Source of the DNA: Rickettsia endosymbiont of Bryobia graminum
GTDB lineage: Bacteria > Pseudomonadota > Alphaproteobacteria > Rickettsiales > Rickettsiaceae
NCBI GenBank assembly: GCA_020881085.1
Contig: JAJIYR010000103.1
Span: 1 to 17,727 of the forward strand
DNA: 17,727 nt
Direction: 5' to 3'
Shown here: piece by piece, positions 9,556 to 17,625 of the stretch
Layout of the letters: each line of letters starts with the position of its first letter
Numbering within the stretch: the first letter of the stretch is position 1
Translations under genes and position numbers: made by a program
Notes under the pieces: generated by a model
Database searches by the model: none
What the model saw: the letters and a program-made list of their open reading frames with translations, nothing else
Told to the model about the DNA's origin: nothing

Positions 9556-11616
9556 TTAACTACCACCCATGCCTCCGCCAGCTGAACCACCACCGCCAGA
9601 CGAGCCTCCACTTATCATATCACCTGCACCTCCATCACCGCCACCACCAGCCGAATCTGAAGCTTGTTCTCCACCTTTTCTTCCTTTACCTTCATTTTCT
9701 AAAGGATTTTTCTCTGGTGGCTTCCCTGACGATCCTTCACCTGCAGCTTGAGCATATTCCATAGCTTTTTTAGCTAGATCTACTATCGCAGTAGGACTAG
9801 CTGTTACAGCATCCATAATAGGTCCTCCAGTAAGCTCAGCAGCAAGCTGGCCTATTGATTTAGAAAAGAAGTAAAATATTACAGAAAAGACAAATACTCC
9901 TATAAGCTCTAAATATAAACTCATAGTATCTCTAAGACTAAAAATTTGAAAAAGTATTAAAAGATGTTGCTCCCAACCATACCCTGCATAATAATATAAT
10001 AATTTATAACCAGCACTAGTTTTACACTCCTCAGGGTTTGAAGTTGGCAGCCCTATCTCAAAAGTACTAAAATCTCTATCCTGATATGTATAATTATGCC
10101 GTACAAACTCACAATTTTTGTATATTGCCGTATCATATAGAGTAACTAATATTGCAATAAACCCAGCTATTACGGCTGGCTGTAACGTACAAGATATACA
10201 TACTTTTAACCATGCATCAAAATATGCTTTAGTCCTGGTAAATAATGCCATAGGAATAAATATTGGAGAAATATAGGCCATAGCATAAATAGTAACCAAG
10301 CACACCAAATAGTTACTTAAAAAATATAACATTATCGAAAGAAATATTATACAAAAGGCAAGCCCTGATGCTAATACTATAATATTACCAGAAGCTAAAA
10401 AACCAAACATTACCATGAAAAATTTAAATGTAGTAGCAGAGTTTTTAACAAAATCCCCTACATCCGTTTTTAGTGAAGGATTAGGTATATTTATCCGAGA
10501 ACCTATACTACCAGTGGTACTGCCACTAAGAGTACTAAAAATAGGCGAAGTATTATTAACCAAATTTAAACCAAGATAATAACCTATACGACAATCAATG
10601 GCATCCCAAATACTATAAAAATGGTAACCCTTTTTGTATTTATCTCTATCAAACTGACATAATCCTTTACTACCTGCTGAATTGAAAACAATGTCAGCAA
10701 AATATGGGGTAAGATTACTAAGAAAAGGAAGACCATATTCCGTCATCCCATTTGCTCTTGTTTCTTTGCCATGTTGAAAATATAGCGGACCAATCCCCAC
10801 TGAAAAATAAGCAACGATTACCATTTTAATGACAAATATTGCTATCTTGTCTAAGTCCTTATTCTCTTGAGTAAGAATCATATTAACAGCAAAAAGCATA
10901 ACATATAGTATTAGAGCTACTCTAATAGTTACTTTTAGCGCTTCTTGGAATCTTGAAAAAGGATTCAATCCTGTTACGCTAGCGTTACTGGTTCCAGGAG
11001 CGCAACTATTATACCTGAAGAAAACTTTATCTAATGTCTCTTTAACGCAATCAACAGCAGTACCAGAAAAGTTAAATAAAGATTGGCTTTTAGTATTATC
11101 TGTATAACAGCTACTACCTATATTACGACATGGCTCATCGGGAGGTGCAATGTCAGGTAACATATTTGTCCTCTTACATGCTACCGCCATCTCTCCTCTA
11201 GAAGTTTGCATAGTCAAACACATTAGATTACCAGGCAAAACTTTTACCGTTAGAACAATCTTGTTTAATAGTTCATTATCTTCAAATGCAAGATCCTTAT
11301 TGGAATTAAGGTCTCCAATAGTTCTAGAGTCATTAACATTAAATGTAAATTCTTTACATACCTTAGTAGTTATATTTTTATTTTTAACACAAAATTTAAA
11401 TTGCTTGTCTTCTGCTTTACAACCATCAGTAATTACAGTCATATCAATATTAGAAATAATATGACCATATACCGTGTATTCTTTTAGATAATTATCTCCT
11501 CCAAAAGATGGTAGTGGAGCAGTAGGGCATGAAGAACCAAATACAGCAAATGCTTCTACTGAAAATAATGTAAAATAAAGCTGTAATAACAATTGTATAA
11601 CTTTATGTATTTTCAT
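9556..11616 (-). CDS. rvhB6b: VirB6-family T4SS inner-membrane channel protein RvhB6b
   Basis: This is a 686-residue protein starting at ATG 11616. That start opens a type I signal peptide (MKIHKVIQLLLQLYFTLFSVEAFA, shown here only as its first part MKIHKVIQLLLQLYF, with cleavage after AFA at residue 24). An ATG three codons upstream is also possible. The open frame reaches 11727, but that extension lies inside rvhB6a and adds only charged residues. A short ectodomain is followed by the VirB6 core: CVKETLDKVF, then LILYVMLF, the motif IWDAIDCRIGYYLGL with Trp337, and FDAWLK at 466 followed by LQPAVI. The last membrane segment precedes QLAAELTGGP. The C-terminus is low-complexity and very rich in Gly and Ser. 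It overlaps the end of rvhB6a by 14 nt. It is the shortest of the five and pairs with rvhB6a by shared motifs. Confidence 0.9.
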   Translation of the reverse strand: MKIHKVIQLLLQLYFTLFSVEAFAVFGSSCPTAPLPSFGGDNYLKEYTVYGHIISNIDMTVITDGCKAEDKQFKFCVKNKNITTKVCKEFTFNVNDSRTIGDLNSNKDLAFEDNELLNKIVLTVKVLPGNLMCLTMQTSRGEMAVACKRTNMLPDIAPPDEPCRNIGSSCYTDNTKSQSLFNFSGTAVDCVKETLDKVFFRYNSCAPGTSNASVTGLNPFSRFQEALKVTIRVALILYVMLFAVNMILTQENKDLDKIAIFVIKMVIVAYFSVGIGPLYFQHGKETRANGMTEYGLPFLSNLTPYFADIVFNSAGSKGLCQFDRDKYKKGYHFYSIWDAIDCRIGYYLGLNLVNNTSPIFSTLSGSTTGSIGSRINIPNPSLKTDVGDFVKNSATTFKFFMVMFGFLASGNIIVLASGLAFCIIFLSIMLYFLSNYLVCLVTIYAMAYISPIFIPMALFTRTKAYFDAWLKVCISCTLQPAVIAGFIAILVTLYDTAIYKNCEFVRHNYTYQDRDFSTFEIGLPTSNPEECKTSAGYKLLYYYAGYGWEQHLLILFQIFSLRDTMSLYLELIGVFVFSVIFYFFSKSIGQLAAELTGGPIMDAVTASPTAIVDLAKKAMEYAQAAGEGSSGKPPEKNPLENEGKGRKGGEQASDSAGGGGDGGAGDMISGGSSGGGGSAGGGMGGS

Positions 11617-14563
11617 CAGAACCATCTTTAGATTTCTCTTGTTTTGACTCCTTAATTCTCTTTTTTTCTTCCCACTCTTGTTGCGGTGATTTAGGTAAAG
11701 GATAAGGTTTTCCATGAATGAGACCAAAATTATTATCTTTACCTTTATTAGTATCCATTACCTTATTATTATCTGCCTTTGTAGGGGTTAATGGCTCTGG
11801 TAAGCCTTCAGGCACAGGAGTATCTAATAAACTTTGAGAATCACTAATAGTGGCTGATTCCAGCTTATTTTCTACTGTTTCAGCACTCCTTTTAGTTGGT
11901 GTTAACGGCTCTGGTAACCCTTCAGGCACAGGAGTATCTAATAAACTTTGAGAATCTTGATTAGTGACTGGTGAACTTGTTGTTACATTATCACTTCCTC
12001 TCTGCACAGGCAATTCTTTGCCTATACTACTAACAGATTCAACTGCAGTGTTTTCTGAAGACCTAGCAGGTGAAGTAGTTGCTGTACTTAATGTTCGTCT
12101 AGTACCACCTCCACTTCCTCCTCCAGTAGCTATATCAGGCGCTTCAGAATCGATAGAAGCACTATCCTCAGCTTCACCTCCTTCTCCAGCAGCTGACAAA
12201 TCTCCTGCTTGCTGCCCTCCACCTGCGGCTTGTAAATCCCCTCCTTTCATGGCCCCTCCAGCCGCTGATATAGCAGCCATGCCAGCTTTAAAGATTGCTT
12301 GAGGTTTAATAGTTACATTATTTAATGCAACACCTTCAGTCATATCAGCAGCAAATTCTGCTAATTGAGCGCTAAAATGATATATTAAATATAAAGTAAA
12401 ACACGCGGTAATTAACGCTAAAACTATATCTCTAATTTTTTCAAAAAGTATCTTGGGGGAAACAAAAAACATTGCTGGCCCCATTACAATTCCTCTTAGA
12501 AAGTGGAATTTTGCTAAAAATTTATCAGTAGATGTTGCGCCTGGTTTTTCTACTACCATTTCCTCAACGCTATCTTTAGCAAAATCAAATAGTGTTTGAG
12601 TTGGGTTATTAAGAATATATCCTAAGCTATTTTTACAACTTTTTACATCCGCTGGGCTATATTTATTCCAATCATTATCAATAAAAAATATTTTTACTTT
12701 CCTTTTACCTTCATTACCCCTTATTAATCCACCTTCTATACTATTTATTGATTTTGATTTATATTGACACTGCCCATAAAAACCAAAATCATACACTGAA
12801 AACATCATAATCATAAAAGTTGTTACAACCATAGGTTGAAGCAAAAATGATATTAACAGCTTTACCCATGATTCAAAATAACCACGAGTATATTCAAATA
12901 AAAGCATTGGAACAAAGAGGGGAGCAAGTGCACCTAATATAACTATAGATACTATACACATAACGGTAGCGTTAATTAAAAACGCTCCTACTGAAATTAC
13001 TAATAATGGATAGGACAACGCTAAAGACACAAGCGTCATATTTCCAGAAATAATCGCTGGTATTAATAAATATACGTAAGGAGGAGCTGAAAAACTAAAA
13101 AAGTCAAATTTTCCTTTAGTTAGATTCTCTACGTGGGAAGCACTTTCTACCAGAAGAGTCGATATTATATCTAACCCCAAATAATGAGCTACCCTACAAT
13201 CTAACGCATCCCATAAAGCCATATAAGAAAGTTTAGGATGATAAACAACATCATTAAATTTACATAACCCAGAAGGAGAAGCATTCATTACCCAACCAGC
13301 AAGCGTATCTATTCCTCCCAATAATAATGGAAAGGCCCATTGCACCATACCATCAAGCCTACCATAGGTATTACCACCTGATGGATTAATATTAATACCT
13401 ACAGAAAAATAAATTACAAATATCATTTTTAAAATGAAATTAATCATTTCATTTTTAGGGGGAACATCACCAGAAAGGATAATTTTAGCGCCAAAAAACA
13501 TTACGTATAAAGTTAATAACGCTGTAACAGTTCTATGCATATTACGTTGGAATTGAAATAATATGCTACTTTCTCTTTTATTTGAATTAATAACTAATTT
13601 TATATCATCAAATGTACATACTTCATTACTCACTAATAATCTTGCTGTCATCTCCTTAATACATTCTATTATTGGAGCACTAATTACTATAGCTGTTTTT
13701 GAATTTTCGTATGCTCTTTGATAACAACTAGATTTTCCTACTCCACAATCAACTATAGCCATTGGATCAGTTGCATGATTACTCCCGTGCACAACACCAT
13801 CTGCACTTGCAAAACTTTTGTAAATAGAATCTGGGAAAGGTTCTGTCATATATTTACAACCTATTGGAGCCCAGTCAGCTGTTATAGTTGGCGAAGCTAC
13901 ACACAAAGTATCTTTTATTTTTACTACTTTTATGGGAAAAACAGGTATGACTCCTACATCTACCATGGTAATTTTATCACCATCTTTCCCTTTATAAAAA
14001 TTATGATATTTGGCTTTGTCTGATTTCCAAGCAGTTGCAATATCATTCCACGGATCTTGGCCAGTTAACACTGCTTTAGCAATTGCATATGCAGAAGCAG
14101 CTACTGCCTCAACTCTAACCACTGCTAATTTGATATTATTACAAAGAGCAAATTCTAATACAGGCTCTTTGTAATCAACTTTATTCATTCTTGAACATTG
14201 TCCATCAGGATACCTATATCCTCCAGGAGAAAGATTTTCATTAAATAATTCATGATCATTAATTTTAAGGCGCAACATAGTGTTGGCATAAAGTCCAGGA
14301 GAAATGATATTGGCAATAGCAACAGTAAAGAATGGAGCAGGTATACAAGTATGAGAGAATTCAGTACGAAGCAAATCCCCAACCCCTTGAGTTTCACAGG
14401 TTAATCCTGTTAGAGTATCGATTATCGTATCTAAAACACTTTTTGAGTCATCGTCTGCGTAAATATTATTAATAGATGTGACATTTAATATACTATATAA
14501 AACCAATAGCTTAACAAATGCTTGAGCATTATAAAATAAAAATTTTACAAATTTAGGAGTCAT
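11603..14563 (-). CDS. rvhB6a: VirB6-family T4SS inner-membrane channel protein RvhB6a, repeat-bearing tail
   Basis: This is a 986-residue protein. I prefer the ATG at 14563 over the TTG two codons upstream; neither has a strong Shine-Dalgarno. It has a long signal peptide (about 34 residues, cleavage after IYA before DDD). The ectodomain (about 35-330) ends in a CIKEM motif. The core has ALLTLYVMFFGAKIILSGD, then GLCKF and LWDALDCRVAHYLGL (Trp451), and FESWVKLLIS at 563 followed by LQPMVV. The final hydrophobic segment lies near 705-725 and is followed by QLAEFAADMTEG. The remaining roughly 240 residues are a disordered Gly/Ala-, Ser/Thr- and Pro-rich tail containing a duplicated 22-residue unit, ending in a charged Lys/Glu segment. 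It is the first gene of the VirB6 run. Its stop codon lies inside the start of rvhB6b. rvhB4 does not precede it here. Confidence 0.9.
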   Translation of the reverse strand: MTPKFVKFLFYNAQAFVKLLVLYSILNVTSINNIYADDDSKSVLDTIIDTLTGLTCETQGVGDLLRTEFSHTCIPAPFFTVAIANIISPGLYANTMLRLKINDHELFNENLSPGGYRYPDGQCSRMNKVDYKEPVLEFALCNNIKLAVVRVEAVAASAYAIAKAVLTGQDPWNDIATAWKSDKAKYHNFYKGKDGDKITMVDVGVIPVFPIKVVKIKDTLCVASPTITADWAPIGCKYMTEPFPDSIYKSFASADGVVHGSNHATDPMAIVDCGVGKSSCYQRAYENSKTAIVISAPIIECIKEMTARLLVSNEVCTFDDIKLVINSNKRESSILFQFQRNMHRTVTALLTLYVMFFGAKIILSGDVPPKNEMINFILKMIFVIYFSVGININPSGGNTYGRLDGMVQWAFPLLLGGIDTLAGWVMNASPSGLCKFNDVVYHPKLSYMALWDALDCRVAHYLGLDIISTLLVESASHVENLTKGKFDFFSFSAPPYVYLLIPAIISGNMTLVSLALSYPLLVISVGAFLINATVMCIVSIVILGALAPLFVPMLLFEYTRGYFESWVKLLISFLLQPMVVTTFMIMMFSVYDFGFYGQCQYKSKSINSIEGGLIRGNEGKRKVKIFFIDNDWNKYSPADVKSCKNSLGYILNNPTQTLFDFAKDSVEEMVVEKPGATSTDKFLAKFHFLRGIVMGPAMFFVSPKILFEKIRDIVLALITACFTLYLIYHFSAQLAEFAADMTEGVALNNVTIKPQAIFKAGMAAISAAGGAMKGGDLQAAGGGQQAGDLSAAGEGGEAEDSASIDSEAPDIATGGGSGGGTRRTLSTATTSPARSSENTAVESVSSIGKELPVQRGSDNVTTSSPVTNQDSQSLLDTPVPEGLPEPLTPTKRSAETVENKLESATISDSQSLLDTPVPEGLPEPLTPTKADNNKVMDTNKGKDNNFGLIHGKPYPLPKSPQQEWEEKKRIKESKQEKSKDGSDENT
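11787..11842 (-). repeat. Intragenic direct repeat, copy 2 (in rvhB6a)
   Basis: This 56-bp unit matches 11901-11956 at 54 of 56 positions, offset by exactly 114 bp (38 codons), so the reading frame is kept. It encodes DSQSLLDTPVPEGLPEPLT, continuing into TPTK, in the disordered tail of RvhB6a. Confidence 0.95.
11901..11956 (-). repeat. Intragenic direct repeat, copy 1 (in rvhB6a)
   Basis: This is the first-transcribed copy of the 56-bp unit also found at 11787-11842, differing at two bases. The 38-codon period comprises a conserved 22-residue Pro-rich block and a 16-residue spacer that occurs only between the two copies. Confidence 0.95.
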
Positions 14564-14616
14564 TTTCAACGATTTATATAAAATATCTACCAGCTAACAC
14601 TTTATAATACTCTAAA

Positions 14617-14622
14617 ATTATA
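14617..14622 (-). promoter_or_regulatory. Candidate -10 box of a promoter for rvhB6a
   Basis: The minus strand reads TATAAT here, 54 nt before the rvhB6a ATG, in the roughly 98-bp gap after lpdA, the longest gap between genes in the window apart from the left flank. No good -35 hexamer stands at 17 nt. In such AT-rich DNA a perfect -10 match can arise by chance, so this is weak evidence that the VirB6 run has its own promoter. Confidence 0.3.
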
Positions 14623-14661
14623 TCAATAGATTTTTAAAATTTTACCTATGGTTGGTACAAG

Positions 14662-16059
14662 TTAAATGTTTATAGTTCTTTTATCAACAGCCAAGGCAGC
14701 TTCTTTAATGGCTTCATTCAAAGTAGGATGTGCGTGGCATGTTCTAGCTATGTCTTCTGAAGATGCCCCAAACTCCATAAAAGCAACAATCTCTGCTATC
14801 ATTGTACCGGCATCTGGTCCAATGATATGAGCTCCTAGCACTTTATCAGTAACGCTATCCGCTAATATTTTTACCATTCCATCAACATTACCTGTTGTCC
14901 TAGCTCTACTGTTGGCCAAGAATGGAAACTTACCAACTTTATAATCTATCTTCGCTTCTTTTAATTGCTCTTCAGTTAAACCTATACTTGCTACTTCAGG
15001 CCAAGTATAAACTACACTAGGAATTAGATTATAATTAACATGACCTTCTTGACCTGCTATAATTTCAACTGCTGCTACAGATTCTTCTTCCGCTTTATGA
15101 GCAAGCATAGGACCACTAATTACATCTCCTACTGCATAAATATTAGGTATATTTGTTTGAAAATGATCATTAACAGCTATTCTACCAAATTTATCTATTT
15201 CTATTCCCAATTTATCTAATTGTAAATTTTCAGTATTAGCTTTTCTACCAACTGATAATAATACTATATCTGCCATTACTTTGTCTACCTTCCGATCTTT
15301 TACCCCTTCTATTTCTAAAATAACTTTACTATCTTTCTTTATAGCTGACAGCACCTTAGTATTAAGGAGTAATTCTATAGATTGCTTTTGTAGTATCTTA
15401 GTAAACTGACTGATTATTTCTTTATCTAAAGCTGATACTATACTTCCGGCATATTCGATCACAGTTACTTTAGACCCAAGTCTATTCCAAACTGATCCAA
15501 GCTCCAATCCAATATACCCTCCACCTATTACTATCATAGTTTCTGGAACCTTTTTTAACTCCAAAACTCCTGTTGAAGAAACAATATACTCTTCGTCAAC
15601 AGTAACATTTGGTATATCAATAATGTTTGAACCAGTTGCTATTAAAATATTTTTAGCAGAAATTTGCTCTACTGATTTTCCATTCTCTATTTCTACAATA
15701 TTATTAGAAATAATTTTGGCTGTTCCACTAAATTTAGTAATTTTATTTTTTACAAATAAACCTTCTATACCTTTACATAATTCAGATACTATTTGACTTT
15801 TTTTACTCATCATCTTTTGCAAATCGAGTTTTACATTAGTCATAATTCCAATATCAGAAAATTTATTAGTTACTTCATGATATTTTTCAGAGAAATTTAA
15901 TAATATTTTTGATGGAATGCATCCAACATTTAAGCAAGTACCACCTAGAGTAGATCGCTTTTCTATACAAGCAACCTTCATACCTAATTGAGAAGCTCTG
16001 ATAGCCCCTGTATAACCTGCTGGACCACTACCAATTACTACCAAATCGAATTCTTTCAT
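14662..16059 (-). CDS. lpdA: Dihydrolipoyl dehydrogenase (E3)
   Basis: This 465-residue flavoprotein reoxidises the dihydrolipoyl group of 2-oxoacid dehydrogenase complexes with NAD+. All family landmarks are present and intact: the FAD-binding GSGPAG at 10-15, the redox disulphide in GGTCLNVGCIPSK (Cys42 and Cys47), the NAD-binding GGGYIGLE near 175, the second FAD motif ending YAVGD near 310, and the C-terminal active-site pair in HAHPTLNE (His444 and Glu449). Length is normal for the family. The ATG is preceded by AGAGGG with a short spacer. It follows the methyltransferase gene by 25 bp and is probably co-transcribed with it. No E1 or E2 gene is nearby, so whether it serves pyruvate or 2-oxoglutarate dehydrogenase cannot be told here. 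Confidence 0.96.
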   Translation of the reverse strand: MKEFDLVVIGSGPAGYTGAIRASQLGMKVACIEKRSTLGGTCLNVGCIPSKILLNFSEKYHEVTNKFSDIGIMTNVKLDLQKMMSKKSQIVSELCKGIEGLFVKNKITKFSGTAKIISNNIVEIENGKSVEQISAKNILIATGSNIIDIPNVTVDEEYIVSSTGVLELKKVPETMIVIGGGYIGLELGSVWNRLGSKVTVIEYAGSIVSALDKEIISQFTKILQKQSIELLLNTKVLSAIKKDSKVILEIEGVKDRKVDKVMADIVLLSVGRKANTENLQLDKLGIEIDKFGRIAVNDHFQTNIPNIYAVGDVISGPMLAHKAEEESVAAVEIIAGQEGHVNYNLIPSVVYTWPEVASIGLTEEQLKEAKIDYKVGKFPFLANSRARTTGNVDGMVKILADSVTDKVLGAHIIGPDAGTMIAEIVAFMEFGASSEDIARTCHAHPTLNEAIKEAALAVDKRTINI

Positions 16060-16084
16060 AACCCTCTATTACAAATATATTTAT

Positions 16085-16876
16085 CTATATCCTTAACTTT
16101 AGACTGTTTTTATTAGGAGAAACAATAAAACTAATGATACTAACTTGCTCATTAAAAACATTAGTATTATCCTTAAGCGCAGCCAGCATCAATTTTGATA
16201 TAGTATAATAAGATTTTCTATTTAATATACTAGTTTCTCCTATATTCTTTAATTCCTTAATAAAACCAAAAGGGCTTTTGTGGGTAAACTGTATATTATC
16301 ATAATCAACAATAACTTCTTTAAAACCAGCTTCTGAAAGTAACGGAGTTATATGGTCAAAGTTTATCATAGGCAATATATGTATAGAATGAAAATGATTT
16401 GCAAATATTTCTGCTTCAATAAATCTCGTCCTTAATGCTTTTAAACTATTTCCCCCAATGAAGTTACAGATAAATACCCCATCTGGTTTTAGTATTGACT
16501 TAATATTTAGTAAAAACCTTTGTATGTCATTAATCCAATGCAAGCCTAAGGAAAAACTAATCAGATCATATTGTATCTCATTAAATAACAGATCTTCTTC
16601 ATCTATTAATAGTTTTTGAGCATGCTCAACAAACTGAAGCATAGATTGAGAAGGGTTTGTTGCTGTAACTATAGCCGACTTATACTTTTCTCGTAATAAT
16701 TTAGTTAATTGACCAGTCCTGCAACCTATGTCCAAGATATTAGTAAAATTCCTATCTATAAGATCTAATCTTTGAATAATTGCTTCTGCTGAATCTTGAA
16801 AATAAGAACAGCTTCTAATATTGTCTATATTTTTATCACGATTAAATTGTAATTGCTTACGATCAAATATTATCAT
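16085..16876 (-). CDS. SAM-dependent methyltransferase-fold protein, NDUFAF5/BioC-like
   Basis: This is a 263-residue class I methyltransferase-fold protein. It opens with IIFDRKQLQFNRDK, which resembles the FDR..(K/R)..Q.R start of the mitochondrial complex I assembly factor NDUFAF5 and its alphaproteobacterial homologues. The SAM-binding motif I is LDIGCRTG at 48-55. The middle has LGLHWINDIQRFL, then LKPDGVF and FIGGNSLKALR, an order typical of the NDUFAF5/BioC group. In mitochondria NDUFAF5 hydroxylates an Arg of the complex I subunit NDUFS7. The same role on NuoB here is an inference; BioC-like malonyl-ACP methylation is the alternative, but no biotin genes are near. It starts 4 bp after the transglycosylase stop codon with no clear Shine-Dalgarno, suggesting translational coupling. 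Confidence 0.75.
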   Translation of the reverse strand: MIIFDRKQLQFNRDKNIDNIRSCSYFQDSAEAIIQRLDLIDRNFTNILDIGCRTGQLTKLLREKYKSAIVTATNPSQSMLQFVEHAQKLLIDEEDLLFNEIQYDLISFSLGLHWINDIQRFLLNIKSILKPDGVFICNFIGGNSLKALRTRFIEAEIFANHFHSIHILPMINFDHITPLLSEAGFKEVIVDYDNIQFTHKSPFGFIKELKNIGETSILNRKSYYTISKLMLAALKDNTNVFNEQVSIISFIVSPNKNSLKLRI

Positions 16877-16880
16877 TTAA

Positions 16881-17555
16881 TTATTTTTTTGGTACTGCTA
16901 CCATCATACTACTCCTGTATCTTTTACTATTTCTTTCAAAACTATCCTTATCAATTAATTGAGGAGGAGATACTTTATCGTTATTATGTAAATTATATAG
17001 CCTAGTAGATGTTTTATATAAATTCATATTACTAGCAATTTTAATCACATCTTCTTTATACTTAAAGCCAAATTTATGAGTTGCAGAATGGTAATGAGCT
17101 ATAGCTTTATGCCAACTACCTAATTGATCATATTTTGCTCTCAAAAATTTAGCACCATAAGCAATATTATCTTTAGGATTAAAAGCCTCATTTAGAGACT
17201 CAAAAGCATCTAAGTGATGTTTTAGATTAATTTGCATGCACCCTACGTCAATACTTTCTTTTCCAAGAATTATTTGCTTCTTGACAAAAGATATCGCTTC
17301 CTTTTTAGAACTAAAATGATGACCTGTACCTTCAACATTAACTGTCCAAGGCCATACTACAACTATTTTATGCTTACTGTGTTTTTTTCCAGATTCTTTT
17401 AATGCTATTGAATGTAATGTATTACGAGGAATTTGAAATTTTGCTTCAAAATAAGAAAACATTCTTGAGCATCTTTGTGATTCCACAATCTCTGTATCTG
17501 CATTTACAGATGTGTAATATAACAAAAGAAATAATAAAGATAACTTTAACCTCAA
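16881..17555 (-). CDS. Secreted lytic transglycosylase (SLT domain), VirB1-like
   Basis: This is a 224-residue protein with a type I signal peptide (cleavage after VNA, residue 19) and one SLT/lysozyme-like domain at about 30-165. The catalytic Glu is Glu54 in IALKESG, followed by DVGCMQINLKHH, the AYGAKFL segment and AIAHYHSA, in the order found in VirB1-type and soluble lytic transglycosylases. It should cleave periplasmic peptidoglycan. I start it at TTG 17555 because a strong Shine-Dalgarno precedes it and the signal peptide begins there; the frame continues upstream to 17612 but only through IS-derived hairpin sequence. The C-terminal 45 residues are basic and polar. It heads the group with the methyltransferase and lpdA. 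Single-domain size and export fit a T4SS-associated VirB1 role, but general wall remodelling is equally possible. Confidence 0.85.
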   Translation of the reverse strand: MRLKLSLLFLLLYYTSVNADTEIVESQRCSRMFSYFEAKFQIPRNTLHSIALKESGKKHSKHKIVVVWPWTVNVEGTGHHFSSKKEAISFVKKQIILGKESIDVGCMQINLKHHLDAFESLNEAFNPKDNIAYGAKFLRAKYDQLGSWHKAIAHYHSATHKFGFKYKEDVIKIASNMNLYKTSTRLYNLHNNDKVSPPQLIDKDSFERNSKRYRSSMMVAVPKK

Positions 17556-17558
17556 AAG

Positions 17559-17566
17559 CCCTCCTT
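17559..17566 (-). promoter_or_regulatory. Strong Shine-Dalgarno before a TTG start
   Basis: AAGGAGGG on the minus strand ends 3 nt before TTG 17555 (5 nt if the AAGGAG core is used). It is the best ribosome binding site in the window and decides the start of the transglycosylase gene. Confidence 0.7.
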
Positions 17567-17601
17567 GATCTCTATTCCTATTCTCCTTAAATAAAAGTAA
17601 T

Positions 17602-17621
17602 CCCCGCCGCAAGCAGCGGGG
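17602..17621 (-). terminator. GC-rich hairpin 3' of IS200/IS605 tnpA (IS right-end hairpin and/or terminator)
   Basis: Arms CCCCGC (17602-17607) and GCGGGG (17616-17621) form a 6-bp GC stem in otherwise AT-rich DNA. It lies 4 bp beyond the tnpA stop codon. On the minus strand it is followed by ATTACTTTTATTT, so it could end tnpA transcription. A hairpin at this place is also what IS200/IS605 elements use as the transposase-recognised right-end structure. Both roles may apply; the exact IS boundary is not visible. Confidence 0.6.
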
Positions 17622-17625
17622 TATT

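Noticed and set aside
11617..11727. 37-codon upstream extension of the rvhB6b reading frame
   Set aside because: It lies wholly inside the rvhB6a coding region, is charged and would bury the signal peptide. The ATG at 11616 fits better.
11787..11956. Rickettsia palindromic element inserted in rvhB6a
   Set aside because: The sequence is a direct duplication with no self-complementary hairpin structure, unlike palindromic elements.
9569..12302. Plus-strand Pro/Ser-rich open frames at 9569-9751 and 11964-12302
   Set aside because: They are antisense shadows of the Gly/Ser-rich tails of rvhB6b and rvhB6a, with no ribosome binding site or recognisable domain.
14564..14661. Intrinsic terminator between lpdA and rvhB6a
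   Set aside because: Only a weak A/T palindrome is present and no GC stem, so read-through from lpdA into the rvhB6 genes cannot be excluded.
17556..17612. Upstream start for the transglycosylase at TTG 17612
   Set aside because: It begins inside the IS hairpin and yields an Arg-rich leader; the TTG at 17555 has the best Shine-Dalgarno of the window.
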